50,686 nt of DNA from a bacterium (GCA_022839105.1 JALHDH010000008.1:1-50686), one strand, 5' to 3'. Shown: positions 41,527-50,153, counted from the first letter of the stretch. A program made the numbers and translations. The notes: generated by a model not told the origin, from the letters alone.

Positions 41527-41814
41527 TCAGGCCTGCTGGCGGCTCCGACAGAAGAGGTGGTCCTTGTCGATATATTCCGTGGCGGCCTGGATCAAGGCCT
41601 CGCTCTGGATCTTCTCATGGGCGATGATGCCTGCGGCAAAGAAGGCGGACCGATCGATGGCCTGGTCCCCCTTCCCCTCCTGGACCGTCGCCCAGTTGTT
41701 CAACTTGCCATACATGGCCCGAAGGATCTCCCTTTCCCCCTCCGGGGCATTCTGCATCGCCTGACCCAGTTTCTCGCCAGCTTCGACGAGAGCATTCTCG
41801 AGTTGGTTTGCCAT
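41527..41814 (-). CDS. 95-aa protein of unknown function
   Basis: A 95-residue soluble, largely helical protein, not recognised (starts MANQLENALVEAGEKLGQAM, ends in an Arg/Gln-rich tail). The sequence MYGKLNNWATVQEG and FFAAGIIAHEKIQSEALIQ predict two to three helices. GGGAGGT before the ATG is strong. It lies between truA and minCDE on the same strand, with hairpins downstream, so it is probably its own transcript. Confidence 0.62.
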   Translation of the reverse strand: MANQLENALVEAGEKLGQAMQNAPEGEREILRAMYGKLNNWATVQEGKGDQAIDRSAFFAAGIIAHEKIQSEALIQAATEYIDKDHLFCRSRQQA

Positions 41815-41910
41815 GCCGGACCTCCCGTATCGGATCGCCCCTGCAGGGGCCTTCGGAGTCCCCCAGGCTTCTTGGCGCCCGGCGTGGAGTCCTGCGCGAG
41901 CGGAGCAGGC

Positions 41911-42699
41911 TCAGTCCGGGTATTCGACCCGAACCAGGTACAGCCCGCCTGGGGGAGCCGGTGGCGGGGCGAGTCCGGGATCCCGCCGGGCGAGGCGACG
42001 AGCCGGCTCCTCCACGGACCAGCGTCCCCGTCCCACCTCCACCAGGGCCGCGGTCAGCATCCGGACCATGCGCCGCAGGAAGCCATCGGCCCGAACCCGG
42101 ATCAGCACCATCCCGCCCAGGCGCCCAAGAGGCCCGGGAAGGGCACCCTCCCAACGCTCGACCCGGCACTCGAGCAAGGTGCGCACCCGGCTCTCCTTGA
42201 GGGGAACCTGGGCGCAGTAGGTCGAAAAATCGTGACATCCCACCAGCCCCCGGGCCGCCTGCTGCATCCCGCGGACGTCGAGAGGCTCCGAGAGGATCCA
42301 GGCTCGATGGCGCATGAGGGAATCTGGCGGACTTCCCGAGAGGATCAGGTACTCGTAGGTCCGCGAAGAAGCCCCGAAGCGAGGATGGAACCCGTTGGGG
42401 ACCTCGACGGCCTCCAGGACCCGGATGTCCGGGGGCAACAACGCGTTGGTTCCTCGAAACACGACCCGGGCCGAGCGATCCGAGGCCGTCCGGAAAGAAA
42501 GGACCTGACCGGTGGCATGGACCCCGGCGTCGGTCCTTCCGGCCACCATGACCGAGACCGGGTGGTCCAGCAGGCGACCCAGGGCCTCTTCCACCGTGGC
42601 CTGGATGCTGGGCCTGCACCCTTCCTGGTTCTGACGCTGGAAGCCAGAATAGGCCGTCCCGTCATACTCCACGGTCAAGCGGAAGGTGTGCTCAGCCAA
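41911..42699 (-). CDS. truA: tRNA pseudouridine(38-40) synthase
   Basis: A 262-residue TruA. The catalytic Asp is D57 in GRTDAGVHATGQ. EYDGTAYSGFQRQ at the start, NGFHPRFGASSRTYEYLI and FLRRMVRMLTAALVEVG are the family blocks. It isomerises uridines 38-40 of the tRNA anticodon arm. The TTG start at 42699 overlaps the ecfT stop by eight bases, so it is translated by coupling. This ecfT-truA junction is conserved widely in Gram-positive-type gene orders. Confidence 0.95.
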   Translation of the reverse strand: MAEHTFRLTVEYDGTAYSGFQRQNQEGCRPSIQATVEEALGRLLDHPVSVMVAGRTDAGVHATGQVLSFRTASDRSARVVFRGTNALLPPDIRVLEAVEVPNGFHPRFGASSRTYEYLILSGSPPDSLMRHRAWILSEPLDVRGMQQAARGLVGCHDFSTYCAQVPLKESRVRTLLECRVERWEGALPGPLGRLGGMVLIRVRADGFLRRMVRMLTAALVEVGRGRWSVEEPARRLARRDPGLAPPPAPPGGLYLVRVEYPD

Positions 42700-43510
42700 G
42701 CCGCCCCGCCCATCGATCCAGGCCGACCAGGAGAACCAGGAAGACCAGGCCGGCCAGCGTGCCCCACAGGTCCGCCCGGCGGAACTGCAGATCCCGCAAC
42801 CGCGTCCGACCCTCGCCCCCCCGGTAGCATCGGGCCTCCATGGCCACGGCCAGGTCCTCGGCGTGGCGAAACGCGCTGACGAACAAGGGCACCAGCACGG
42901 GCACCAGGGCCCGGGCCCGGACCAGGGGGTTGCCCCGGTCCAGACAGGCTCCGCGGGCCACCTGGGCCTTCATGATCCTCTCGGTCTCCAGGGCCAGGGT
43001 CGGAACGAAGCGCAGGGCGATGGTGGAGACCATCGCGAGCTCATGCGTCGGAACGCCCAAGCGCCGGAAAGGCGCCAGCAGCTTCTCGACCGCGTCGGTC
43101 AGCAGGATCGGAGAGGTGGTCAACGACAGAAGCGAAGTGGCCAGCACCAGCAGGAAGAGGCGCATCGCCATGCCCCCCCCTCGCAGCAGCCCCTCGCGCG
43201 TCAAGGGCCACCCTTCAAATCCCGCCACCGAAGTTCCGGGAGTCAGCGTGGCGTTGAAGACGAAGGTCAGCAGGGCGAGGATCCACACCAGCCTCAAACC
43301 GCGAAGCAGGTAACCCAGAGGGAGGCGAGCCAGGCGCCCCATGAGCAGGATCACCAGACCGGTCAGGAACAGGAGTCCCAGGTGATGGACCAGGAAGAGC
43401 GAGATCATCGCCGCACCCGTCACCACCAGCTTGGCGCGGGGGTCCAGGCGGTGCAGCGGCGAATCACCAGGAACGTACTGACCCAGGGTCAGGTTGCGGA
43501 GAAGTTGGAT
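42692..43510 (-). CDS. ecfT: ECF transporter transmembrane subunit EcfT (non-canonical start)
   Basis: A 272-residue EcfT, the membrane coupling protein for vitamin/metal ECF uptake systems. The family opening LGQYVPGDSPLHRLDPRAKL and the two coupling motifs QVARGACLDRG and AMEARCYRGG that contact the ATPases are present, with about five transmembrane helices. The conserved opening lies upstream of the first possible GTG (43426). The frame between the proC stop (TGA, 43519-43517) and that opening offers no ATG, GTG or TTG. An ATC at 43510-43508, behind GGGGTGA, is the best candidate. It lies between proC and truA. Confidence 0.88.
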   Translation of the reverse strand: MQLLRNLTLGQYVPGDSPLHRLDPRAKLVVTGAAMISLFLVHHLGLLFLTGLVILLMGRLARLPLGYLLRGLRLVWILALLTFVFNATLTPGTSVAGFEGWPLTREGLLRGGGMAMRLFLLVLATSLLSLTTSPILLTDAVEKLLAPFRRLGVPTHELAMVSTIALRFVPTLALETERIMKAQVARGACLDRGNPLVRARALVPVLVPLFVSAFRHAEDLAVAMEARCYRGGEGRTRLRDLQFRRADLWGTLAGLVFLVLLVGLDRWAGRLG

Positions 43511-43516
43511 GGCTCT

Positions 43517-44353
43517 TCACCCCATGGCGGGAGGTTCGGAGAGACGGCTGAGAGCCCTGGAACGCCGATAGGCGGCGAAGACGGCCTTGGAGACGATGGT
43601 GCGCAGCGCCCCCTTCTCCATCTGGTAGAGAGCTTCGGCCGAGGTTCCTCCGGGCGAGGTCACCTGGTTGCGGAGATCCGCCAGATGCCCCTGGGATTGG
43701 GAAGCGAAATCCACCGAGCCTCGAACCGTCTGCAGCACCAGTTCCTGGGCCACCTGTCGGGAGAAGCCCAGGTGCACCCCGGCGTCCACCAGGGCCTCCA
43801 TGAAGAGGAAGACGTAGGCCGGACCGGTCCCGGAGAGGGCCGTGGCCATGTCGAGCTCCTCCTCGTGGGTGACGAAGATCTCCTTGCCCAGGGCCCGCAG
43901 GATGCAGCGGGTCCTTTCGAGATCGGCTGGAAGCACTTCCGGGGTCGCCGTCCAGACGCTCATCCCCTCGCCGATCCGGGCGGGGGTATTGGGCATGACC
44001 CGAACCACCTCGCGGTGGCCCAACCCTCGGGAGATGGCATCCAGGGTGGCTCCCGCCACGATGCTGATCACCAGTTGCCCAGGCTCCAGCCTTCCGTGCA
44101 GATCCGCCAGGACGCGGCCCAGCACCTGGGGTTTGACCGCCAGCACCACCACATCCGCATCCTCGATGGCCTCGAGGTTGTCGGCGGTGCCCTGGACCCC
44201 ATAGCGTTGGTGGAGTTCAGCCCGGCGACGGCCCAGAGGATCGCTGGCGACGATCTGGTCGGGTTGCAGGAGGGCCTGGTTCAGCAGGCCCGAGAGCATG
44301 GCCTCGGCCATGACTCCGCTGCCCAGGAAGGCGAGACGGCGATTCGAGAGCAT
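43517..44353 (-). CDS. proC: pyrroline-5-carboxylate reductase
   Basis: A 278-residue ProC that makes L-proline from pyrroline-5-carboxylate with NAD(P)H. The Rossmann motif is FLGSGVMAEAMLSGLL, VKPQVLGRVLADL follows, and the C-terminal helical domain holds ALSGTGPAYVFLFMEALVDAG and VTSPGGTSAEALYQME. ATG 44353 has only a weak GGAAGAG. The stop is read in the same frame as ecfT and lies six bases before its presumed ATC start. It interrupts the usual ecfA-ecfT-truA order, which is uncommon. Confidence 0.95.
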   Translation of the reverse strand: MLSNRRLAFLGSGVMAEAMLSGLLNQALLQPDQIVASDPLGRRRAELHQRYGVQGTADNLEAIEDADVVVLAVKPQVLGRVLADLHGRLEPGQLVISIVAGATLDAISRGLGHREVVRVMPNTPARIGEGMSVWTATPEVLPADLERTRCILRALGKEIFVTHEEELDMATALSGTGPAYVFLFMEALVDAGVHLGFSRQVAQELVLQTVRGSVDFASQSQGHLADLRNQVTSPGGTSAEALYQMEKGALRTIVSKAVFAAYRRSRALSRLSEPPAMG

Positions 44354-44415
44354 GGGGGAGGCTCTTCCCGGAAGCCCGGCGGGTTCCTCTCCGGCAGACG
44401 GGAAATCGGGTCCCG

Positions 44416-44452
44416 AAAAAGAGCGTGCCGCAACCGGTCTCCCGGCTGCGGC
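44416..44452 (-). terminator. Rho-independent terminator of the RTX-like gene
   Basis: On the minus strand GCCGCAGCCGG (44452-44442) and CCGGTTGCGGC (44437-44427) form an 11-bp stem with a GAGA loop and one mismatch. ACGCTCTTTTTCGGG follows. It separates the RTX-like transcript from proC-ecfT-truA. Confidence 0.82.
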
Positions 44453-44475
44453 CCGTCCTCGAGGCCCTCAGGATT

Positions 44476-45933
44476 CTAGATGTAGATCCCGAAGATCTGG
44501 GTCTTGCTGAACAAGGACTTGCCGTCGGCGTCCACGATGTTCAGCTTGTCCACGTTCTCGACCGTGATGGTCGAACCGCCGGTCCCCTGCTGGAAGAGGA
44601 CCTTGCCATTGCTGTCCACCACCGTGAAGTTGGAACCCGCGGGGGCCTTGATGGTCGCGGTGTCGTTGCCGGTCCCGCCGTTGATCTGGACCTTGTCGTT
44701 GCCGGCGCTGACCGTGTAGTTGATGGTGTCCTTGCCAGCCCCACCGTTGATGTTGATGGTGTCGTTGCCGGTTCCACCATCCACGTTGATGGTGTCCTTG
44801 CCGGCCCCACCGTTGATGTTGATGGTGTCGTTGCCCGAACCACCGCTGGCGTTGATGGTATCATTGCCGGCCCCGCCGTTGGCAGTCAGCGAGTCGTTGC
44901 CGGCGCCACCGGTCTGGTTGATCGTGTCCGCACCCAGGCCGCCGGAGGCCTTCAGGGTGTCGTTGCCGGCGTCGCCGGTCTGGTTGATCGTGTCCTTGCC
45001 CAGGCCGCCGGAAGCCGTCAGGGCATCATCGCCCTCTCCGCCCGCCTGGTTGATGGTGTCGTGACCCCAGCCGCCGGAGGCGTTCTGGACGTCGTTGCCG
45101 GCGGCACCGGTCTGATTGATCGAGTCGTTGCCCAGCCCACCCTTGGCTGTCTGGGTGTCGCCCCCCGCGCCACCGGTCTGGTTGAGGGTATCATGGCCCA
45201 GCGTCCCCTTGGCGTCCTGGGTCTGACCCACCACCGGCTGCTGGACCGGCCCGTACCACTGCTGGAAGTCGGTGATCTGCTGCTGGTTGCCGTTGACGTT
45301 GGTGGTCACCTGCTGGGGGATGAAGAGCGGCGGATAGCCATAGCCGGGATAGTAGCCCATGTTCCCGTTCATGCCGGCCATCGCGGTCATGCCACCGGTG
45401 TTGCCGAAGCCCATCATCCCCATGGCGCCCGACATGGCCCCGGGGTTCATCCCCATCGAGCTCATGTAGCCCATCATGAAGGACATCGTGCTGGCCTGGG
45501 TCATCATCTGCATCTGGGCGTACCAGGCGCTCATGTCGGCGCCACCGGGGGCCATCCCGCCGGCCATGCCCATGTTGCCCATCCCATAGTTGCCCATGGT
45601 GGACTGCATCATCTGCTGCATCTGCTGCTGCTGTTGCTGCTGGAGGGTCTCGGCCTGGTTCTTGGCCCCGATGGTCCCGCCGATGCTGCCGCCCAGACTG
45701 CCTCCGATCATGGCTCCGATCGGGCCACCCAGGGCAAAGCCGGCGACTCCGCCGATCAAGGTGCCGGCCAGGCCGCCACCGGCCGGGGTCCCGAAGACCT
45801 TCTTGGCCCCGTCCTTGATCTCGTTGGAGAAGAAGCCCGCACCGGCACCGACTGCGGCACCGACCGGACCCCCGACGACGAACCCTGCAACGCCGCCAAT
45901 CGCGGCCGATCCCAACCTCTTCAAGAAGTCCAC
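44476..45933 (-). CDS. glycine-zipper / RTX-like 11-residue repeat protein
   Basis: A 485-residue protein of unusual composition. Residues 8-90 hold two glycine-zipper segments (GGVAGFVVGGPVGAAVG and GTLIGGVAGFALGGPIGAMI), possibly membrane-inserting. Residues 91-242 are Gln- and Met-rich (QQQQQQQMQQMMQ, then GMGNMGMAGGMAPGG) and probably disordered. Residues 243-429 are 17 tandem copies of an 11-residue unit, GGxGxDTIN.., related to RTX calcium-binding nonapeptides. Residues 430-485 form a small beta tail (NFTVVDSNGKVLFQQ). There is no Sec signal. The GTG start is behind AGGAGGG. It has its own terminator and sits between ecfA2 and proC. Function unknown. Confidence 0.75.
   Translation of the reverse strand: MDFLKRLGSAAIGGVAGFVVGGPVGAAVGAGAGFFSNEIKDGAKKVFGTPAGGGLAGTLIGGVAGFALGGPIGAMIGGSLGGSIGGTIGAKNQAETLQQQQQQQMQQMMQSTMGNYGMGNMGMAGGMAPGGADMSAWYAQMQMMTQASTMSFMMGYMSSMGMNPGAMSGAMGMMGFGNTGGMTAMAGMNGNMGYYPGYGYPPLFIPQQVTTNVNGNQQQITDFQQWYGPVQQPVVGQTQDAKGTLGHDTLNQTGGAGGDTQTAKGGLGNDSINQTGAAGNDVQNASGGWGHDTINQAGGEGDDALTASGGLGKDTINQTGDAGNDTLKASGGLGADTINQTGGAGNDSLTANGGAGNDTINASGGSGNDTININGGAGKDTINVDGGTGNDTININGGAGKDTINYTVSAGNDKVQINGGTGNDTATIKAPAGSNFTVVDSNGKVLFQQGTGGSTITVENVDKLNIVDADGKSLFSKTQIFGIYI
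44647..45207 (-). repeat. 17 x 33-bp tandem coding repeat
   Basis: Seventeen units of 33 bases encode GGxGxDTINxx-type 11-mers. In copies 1-10, units ending in NQT/NQA alternate with units ending in AS/AK/AN, a 66-base higher order. Copies 11-15 converge on GG(A/T/S)G(N/K)DTIN(I/V). Such similarity suggests expansion by unequal recombination. Confidence 0.85.
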
Positions 45934-46017
45934 AGTTCAGTCCCTCCTATGCTCTCGGGCCACGAACCCTGACCGGGATCAAACCCGTTCTTTGGCATGT
46001 TCATCACGACACGGTCC

Positions 46018-46040
46018 GAAAAGTAAATCCCCCTCGGGGG
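46018..46040 (-). terminator. probable terminator after ecfA2
   Basis: On the minus strand AACCCCCGAGGGGG (centred 46034) forms a CCCC/GGGG hairpin with a CGAG tetraloop, followed by ATTTACTTTT. It lies about 150 bases past ecfA2 and before the RTX-like gene. The stem is only four to five pairs. Confidence 0.5.
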
Positions 46041-46186
46041 TTGAATCTGAATCATCCGGACCCGACCTGATGAAGGTTCGCCATGTCGAGGTGAAACCGT
46101 GCCCGGACTTCTCGCCAGCGTGCTGCTGGCCCTGCTTCTCGGGACAGGCGCTTCGGCTTCCCCATCCTCCCCTCCGGAGATGGACC

Positions 46187-47050
46187 TCAGCCCAACTCCA
46201 GGTGTCGGCGCAGTTCCCGTTCGGCCTCCGCGACGGTCAGGGGGGGCGGGTCCAGGCGCAACCCCTCCTGTGCCAGTCGCGCGGTGAGCCGACTCAGGGC
46301 AGGGGCCTCCAGGCCATGGCGCTCCAACCATTCCGGACGGTGGAGCAGCTCGCGGATGGAGGCGTCGGCGGCAATCCGACCCTCGGCCAGGACGACCAGG
46401 CGATCCACAAGGAAGGCCAGGTCCTCCATCCGATGCGAGATGACCACCAGGCTCATCCCCCGCTCCCGCCGCAGCCGGGCCAGAAGTTCCAGAAGGGCCG
46501 CGGCTCCCCGCGGGTCCAACCCGGCGGTGGGCTCGTCGAGGACCAGGCAGCGCGGGCGCATCGCCAGCACCCCGGCCAGCGCAGCTCGACGTCTCTCGCC
46601 TCCGGAAAGCGCGAAGGGGGAGCGTCGGCCGAAACGGGAAACGGGCAGGCCGACCAGCTCCAGGGCCTCCTCCACCCGCTCCTGGACCTCCGCTGCGGGC
46701 AGGCCGAGATTCCGAGGCCCAAAGCCGACATCCAGGACGAGGGTCTCTTCGAAGAGTTGCTGCTCGGGAAATTGAAAGAGCAATCCGACCGTCGCTCGCA
46801 CCTGCCCGAGATCCCCTCCGCGATGCGGGATGTCCACCCCGTCGACGCGGACCGTCCCCTCGGTGGGGCGCAGGAGCGCATTCATGTGCTGCGCCAGGGT
46901 GGACTTGCCGCTCCCGCTGGCCCCCGCCAGGCCCACGGCCTCCCCGTGTCCGACCAGCAGGCTCAGCCCATCCAGGGCCCGGCGCTCGAACGGAGTCCCG
47001 GGCAGGTACACGTGGACGAGGTCGTGGATCTCGATCAGGGGGAGGCTCAA
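46187..47050 (-). CDS. ecfA2: ECF transporter ATPase EcfA2
   Basis: A 287-residue ABC ATPase of the energy-coupling factor module. Walker A is GASGSGKST, the signature is ALSGGERRR, Walker B is CLVLDEPTAGLD, and a switch His is in VISHRMED. It pairs with EcfA1 to drive substrate-specific S subunits. The TTG start overlaps the ecfA1 stop (TTGA, 47047-47050). The S component is not in the window. The partner ecfT is about 2.7 kb downstream beyond the RTX-like gene and proC. Confidence 0.92.
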   Translation of the reverse strand: MSLPLIEIHDLVHVYLPGTPFERRALDGLSLLVGHGEAVGLAGASGSGKSTLAQHMNALLRPTEGTVRVDGVDIPHRGGDLGQVRATVGLLFQFPEQQLFEETLVLDVGFGPRNLGLPAAEVQERVEEALELVGLPVSRFGRRSPFALSGGERRRAALAGVLAMRPRCLVLDEPTAGLDPRGAAALLELLARLRRERGMSLVVISHRMEDLAFLVDRLVVLAEGRIAADASIRELLHRPEWLERHGLEAPALSRLTARLAQEGLRLDPPPLTVAEAERELRRHLELG

Positions 47051-47886
47051 GTCTCCGGCCTCCAGCGAGCCAGGATCGAGCTGGCCAGGGCCTCCTCGCC
47101 GACCAGGCCCTCGGGAACCTCCAGCCCGGCCTCCCGAAGCCTCCAGGCGAGATCCAGGTGGGAGGGGATGTCCAGGCCGAGCCGGCGCAACTCCTCCACG
47201 CGGGCGAAGACCTCCGAAAGAGGGCCCTGGAGCGCGACCTGGCCATCCTGCAGGGCCACGATGCGATCCGCCGCCAGCACCTCCTCCATATGGTGGGTGA
47301 CGTACAGGACCGTCAGGCCGAGGTCCCGACGCAGGTCCTGGACGGCCTGGAGGACCTCCCGCCGCCCGACGGGGTCCAGCATCGCAGTGGGTTCATCCAT
47401 GATCAGGTAACGGGGTTCCATGACCAGGACGCTGGCGATGGCCACCCTCTGCTTTTGTCCCCCCGAGAGCAGATTGGGTTCGGCCCGGCGCAGCCCCTGG
47501 ATCCCCAAGGCCTCCAAGGCCCGGCCGATGCGGCGACGGATCTCCTCCGGCGCCACTCCCAGATTCTCGGGGCCGAAGGCGATCTCTTCCTCGACCACCG
47601 AGGCCACCATCTGACGGTCGGGATCCTGGAAGACCATCCCGACCCGGCGCCGGATCTCCCAGAGCTGGTCCGGATCCGTGGTGGAAAGGCCATCAACGAG
47701 GACCTCTCCCTCGGTGGGCAGGAGCAGGGCGTTGAGATGCTTGGCCAGCGTCGTCTTGCCACAGCCGTTCGGGCCCAGGAGGGCGAGGAACTCCCCCTCT
47801 GCGACCCCCAGATCGATCCCCCTGAGAGCCTCCGTCATATCCGGTGGCTCCCCGAAACGGTGGAACAGACCCCGAACCTCGATCAT
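47047..47886 (-). CDS. ecfA1: ECF transporter ATPase EcfA1
   Basis: A 279-residue ABC ATPase of the energy-coupling factor module. Walker A is GPNGCGKTT, Q-loop region FQDPDRQMVASVVEEE, the signature LLSGGQKQR, and Walker B YLIMDEPTAMLD, with VTHHMEE as the switch. It follows rplQ by about 100 bases on the same strand, the classic ribosomal-to-ECF order. Together with EcfA2 it hydrolyses ATP for uptake of vitamins or metal ions. Confidence 0.93.
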   Translation of the reverse strand: MIEVRGLFHRFGEPPDMTEALRGIDLGVAEGEFLALLGPNGCGKTTLAKHLNALLLPTEGEVLVDGLSTTDPDQLWEIRRRVGMVFQDPDRQMVASVVEEEIAFGPENLGVAPEEIRRRIGRALEALGIQGLRRAEPNLLSGGQKQRVAIASVLVMEPRYLIMDEPTAMLDPVGRREVLQAVQDLRRDLGLTVLYVTHHMEEVLAADRIVALQDGQVALQGPLSEVFARVEELRRLGLDIPSHLDLAWRLREAGLEVPEGLVGEEALASSILARWRPET

Positions 47887-47989
47887 CGACTGGGTGCGCC
47901 CTCCGCTGGGAGTGGGTGGAAGAAGACAGACGAAAGGCGCCCCGAGCTCGAGGCCCGAGACGCCCTGGACGGAACTCCCGACAGGAGGG

Positions 47990-48385
47990 TCAGTCCTGGA
48001 CCAGTTCGATCAGGGCCATCGGAGCCCCATCGCCCTTGCGGGAACCCACCCGGAGGATCCGGGTGTATCCGCCGCTCTTGGCCGCCGCGTGGCGCTCGGC
48101 GTAGCGGACCGCCAACACGTCGAAAAGTTCCTGGGCGACGTCGCGGTCGTGGATGACCTGGAAGACCCGGCGCTTGAAGGCCAGCCGATCCGACGCCTCC
48201 GCAGCCTGGTGCGCCTTGCGCGCCAGCGTGATCAGCTCCTCCGTCATCCGGGAGACCTCGCGGGCCCGGGTGACGGTGGTGGTGATCCGGTGGTGGCGCA
48301 GAAGCGAGGTGGCCAGGTTCCGCAGCATGGCCAGGCGGTGTCCGGTCTGGCGTCCGAGGGTCCGGCTACGAACTTTGTGCCTCAT
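47990..48385 (-). CDS. rplQ: 50S ribosomal protein L17
   Basis: A 131-residue bL17. MRHKVRSRTLGRQTGHRLAM is the standard start, LRHHRITTTVTRAREV follows, and GGYTRILRVGSRKGDGAPMA is the conserved end. It sits at the lower side of the peptide-exit tunnel. GAGGAGA precedes the ATG. It is the last gene of the alpha operon, after rpoA. Confidence 0.97.
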   Translation of the reverse strand: MRHKVRSRTLGRQTGHRLAMLRNLATSLLRHHRITTTVTRAREVSRMTEELITLARKAHQAAEASDRLAFKRRVFQVIHDRDVAQELFDVLAVRYAERHAAAKSGGYTRILRVGSRKGDGAPMALIELVQD

Positions 48386-48464
48386 CGGAGTATCTCCTCA
48401 ATCTCGATTCTGGAACCCGCAGCCACCCGACGCATGACGCGGGAAGCAGGCGGGGTCCGAGCAG

Positions 48465-49418
48465 TCATTCGGGAGTGCTGGGGCGCAGCGAAAGCCCGCG
48501 CGAGGCCAGCTTCTCCTTGATCTCGTCGAGGGACTTCTGCCCGAAGTTCTTCAACTTCATGACGTCCTCCTCACTGTAGTTGAGGAGTTCGCCGACATAA
48601 AGGATCCCTGCCCGCTTGAGGCAGTTCAGGGAACGGACCGAGAGCTTGAGGTCCTCGATCGGGGTCCCATCCTGCCCGCCCCCGGCGGGGGCCTCCTTGG
48701 CCGGACCTTCGGTCGGGGCCTGGAGACCGGCAAAGAGGGTCAGGTGCTCCTGGAGCAGGGCGGCCGCCTTGGCGACCGCTTCGTAAGGGCGCAGACTTCC
48801 ATCGGTCTGGACATCCATGACCAGGCGATCGAAATCGGTCCTCTGCCCGACGCGGGTATCCTGAACCTCGTAGTTCACCTTCAGCACAGGGCTGAAGATC
48901 GAGTCGATCGGAATGACCCCGATGCTCTGATCCGCCAGGTTCTGCTTCTCGCCGGGAACATAGCCGGTGCCGGTGGCCACGTGAAGATCCATGCCCAGCC
49001 GCGAGTCCTTGGTGGTCAGATGCGCGATCACCAGATCCGGATTGAGGATGTCGACCTCGGGATCCGGCAGGATGTCGGCAGCCGTCACGACCCCCGGCCC
49101 GCTGACCTCCAGGCGCAGGAGCTTGCGCTTGTCGGTCATCAGGCGCAGACGAAGCTTCTTGAGGTTCAGGATGATCTCGGTGGTGTCCTCGACCACTCCC
49201 GGAATCGTCGAGAATTCGTGCAGAACCCTGTCGATCCTCAGGTGGGTGACCGCCGCCCCCGTCAAGGAGGAGAGCAGGACCCGGCGCAGCGAGTTGCCCA
49301 GGGTGATCCCATAGCCCCTCTCCAGGGGCTCGACCACGAACTTGTTGTCCCCGATGACCCGGATCTCGGGCACGGTGACCTCAGGAACGACGTCCAGCGT
49401 CAGCATCGTTTCCAGCAT
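48465..49418 (-). CDS. rpoA: DNA-directed RNA polymerase subunit alpha
   Basis: A 317-residue RNA polymerase alpha subunit. The N-terminal assembly domain includes VEPLERGYGITLGNSLRRVL. A linker at ~225-250 is rich in Pro/Gly/Ala. The C-terminal domain (LKLSVRSLNCLKRAGILY, DVMKLKNFGQKSLDEIKEKL) contacts promoter UP elements and activators. ATG 49418 with GAGGTGA upstream gives the standard length; a longer frame starting at 49484 is discarded. It is between rpsD and rplQ. Confidence 0.97.
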   Translation of the reverse strand: MLETMLTLDVVPEVTVPEIRVIGDNKFVVEPLERGYGITLGNSLRRVLLSSLTGAAVTHLRIDRVLHEFSTIPGVVEDTTEIILNLKKLRLRLMTDKRKLLRLEVSGPGVVTAADILPDPEVDILNPDLVIAHLTTKDSRLGMDLHVATGTGYVPGEKQNLADQSIGVIPIDSIFSPVLKVNYEVQDTRVGQRTDFDRLVMDVQTDGSLRPYEAVAKAAALLQEHLTLFAGLQAPTEGPAKEAPAGGGQDGTPIEDLKLSVRSLNCLKRAGILYVGELLNYSEEDVMKLKNFGQKSLDEIKEKLASRGLSLRPSTPE

Positions 49419-49514
49419 GAACTTCACCTCGAATCTGGTACCCGGGAAGTACCCGGCGCCGCCCACCGCCACGGCGGGCGGCAAGCGGCGCGGGACCCTG
49501 GGCTGCGGACTGGA

Positions 49515-50153
49515 CTAACCGCCCATCCGGGAGTAGAACTCGACGATGATCTTCTCATCCACCGCCGTGTCGATCTCACCGCGACTGGGGAGGGAGAGCA
49601 CCTTGCCGCGGGAGGCAACCGGGTCCAACTCGAGCCAGGTGGGAACATGGCCGAGCCGGGCGCGCTGGAGGGATTCCTGGACCCCAGGGTTGTTCTCCAG
49701 TTTCTGGTTGATCTCCACCATCATCCCGGGCTTGACGAGGAACGAGGGGATGTCGACCTTGCGACCATCCACCACCACGTTCCCGTGCGCCACGAGCTGC
49801 CTGGCGGCCGAGCGGGAGCCGGCGAAGCCGAGGCGATGCACGACGTTGTCGAGACGGCGCTCGAGGATGCGCAGGAAGTTCTCGCCCACGATCCCACCCT
49901 GCCGGTTGGCTCGTGCAAAGTAGTTGCGGAAGACCCGCTCGGTCACCCCGTAGATCCGGCGCAGCTTCTGCTTCTCACGGAGCTGCATGCCGTACTGGGT
50001 CATCTTGCGCTGGCGGCCAGGACCGTGCTGGCCCGGCGGGTAGTTGCGCCGCTCGATGGCGCAGCGGGGGGTCATGCATCTCTCCCCCTTCAGGAACAGC
50101 TTGGTCTGTTCACGCCGGCAGAGCTTGCAAACCGGCCCGGTATACCTGGACAC
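49515..50153 (-). CDS. rpsD: 30S ribosomal protein S4 (zinc-binding C+ form)
   Basis: A 212-residue uS4. CKLCRREQTKLFLKGERC followed by MTPRC (four cysteines) is the zinc-binding C+ N-terminus. The S4 RNA-binding domain is RLDNVVHRLGFAGSRSAARQ. It nucleates 30S assembly on 16S rRNA and can act as a translational regulator of its operon. The GTG start at 50153 has AGGAGG eight bases upstream. The presence of the cysteine form, not the C- form, is worth noting for zinc-limitation biology. Confidence 0.96.
   Translation of the reverse strand: MSRYTGPVCKLCRREQTKLFLKGERCMTPRCAIERRNYPPGQHGPGRQRKMTQYGMQLREKQKLRRIYGVTERVFRNYFARANRQGGIVGENFLRILERRLDNVVHRLGFAGSRSAARQLVAHGNVVVDGRKVDIPSFLVKPGMMVEINQKLENNPGVQESLQRARLGHVPTWLELDPVASRGKVLSLPSRGEIDTAVDEKIIVEFYSRMGG

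Noticed and set aside
46099..46287. 62-codon plus-strand frame with a signal-like start after ecfA2
   Set aside because: It overlaps the end of ecfA2, has no Shine-Dalgarno, and turns into Pro/Gly/Arg shadow sequence after residue 20.
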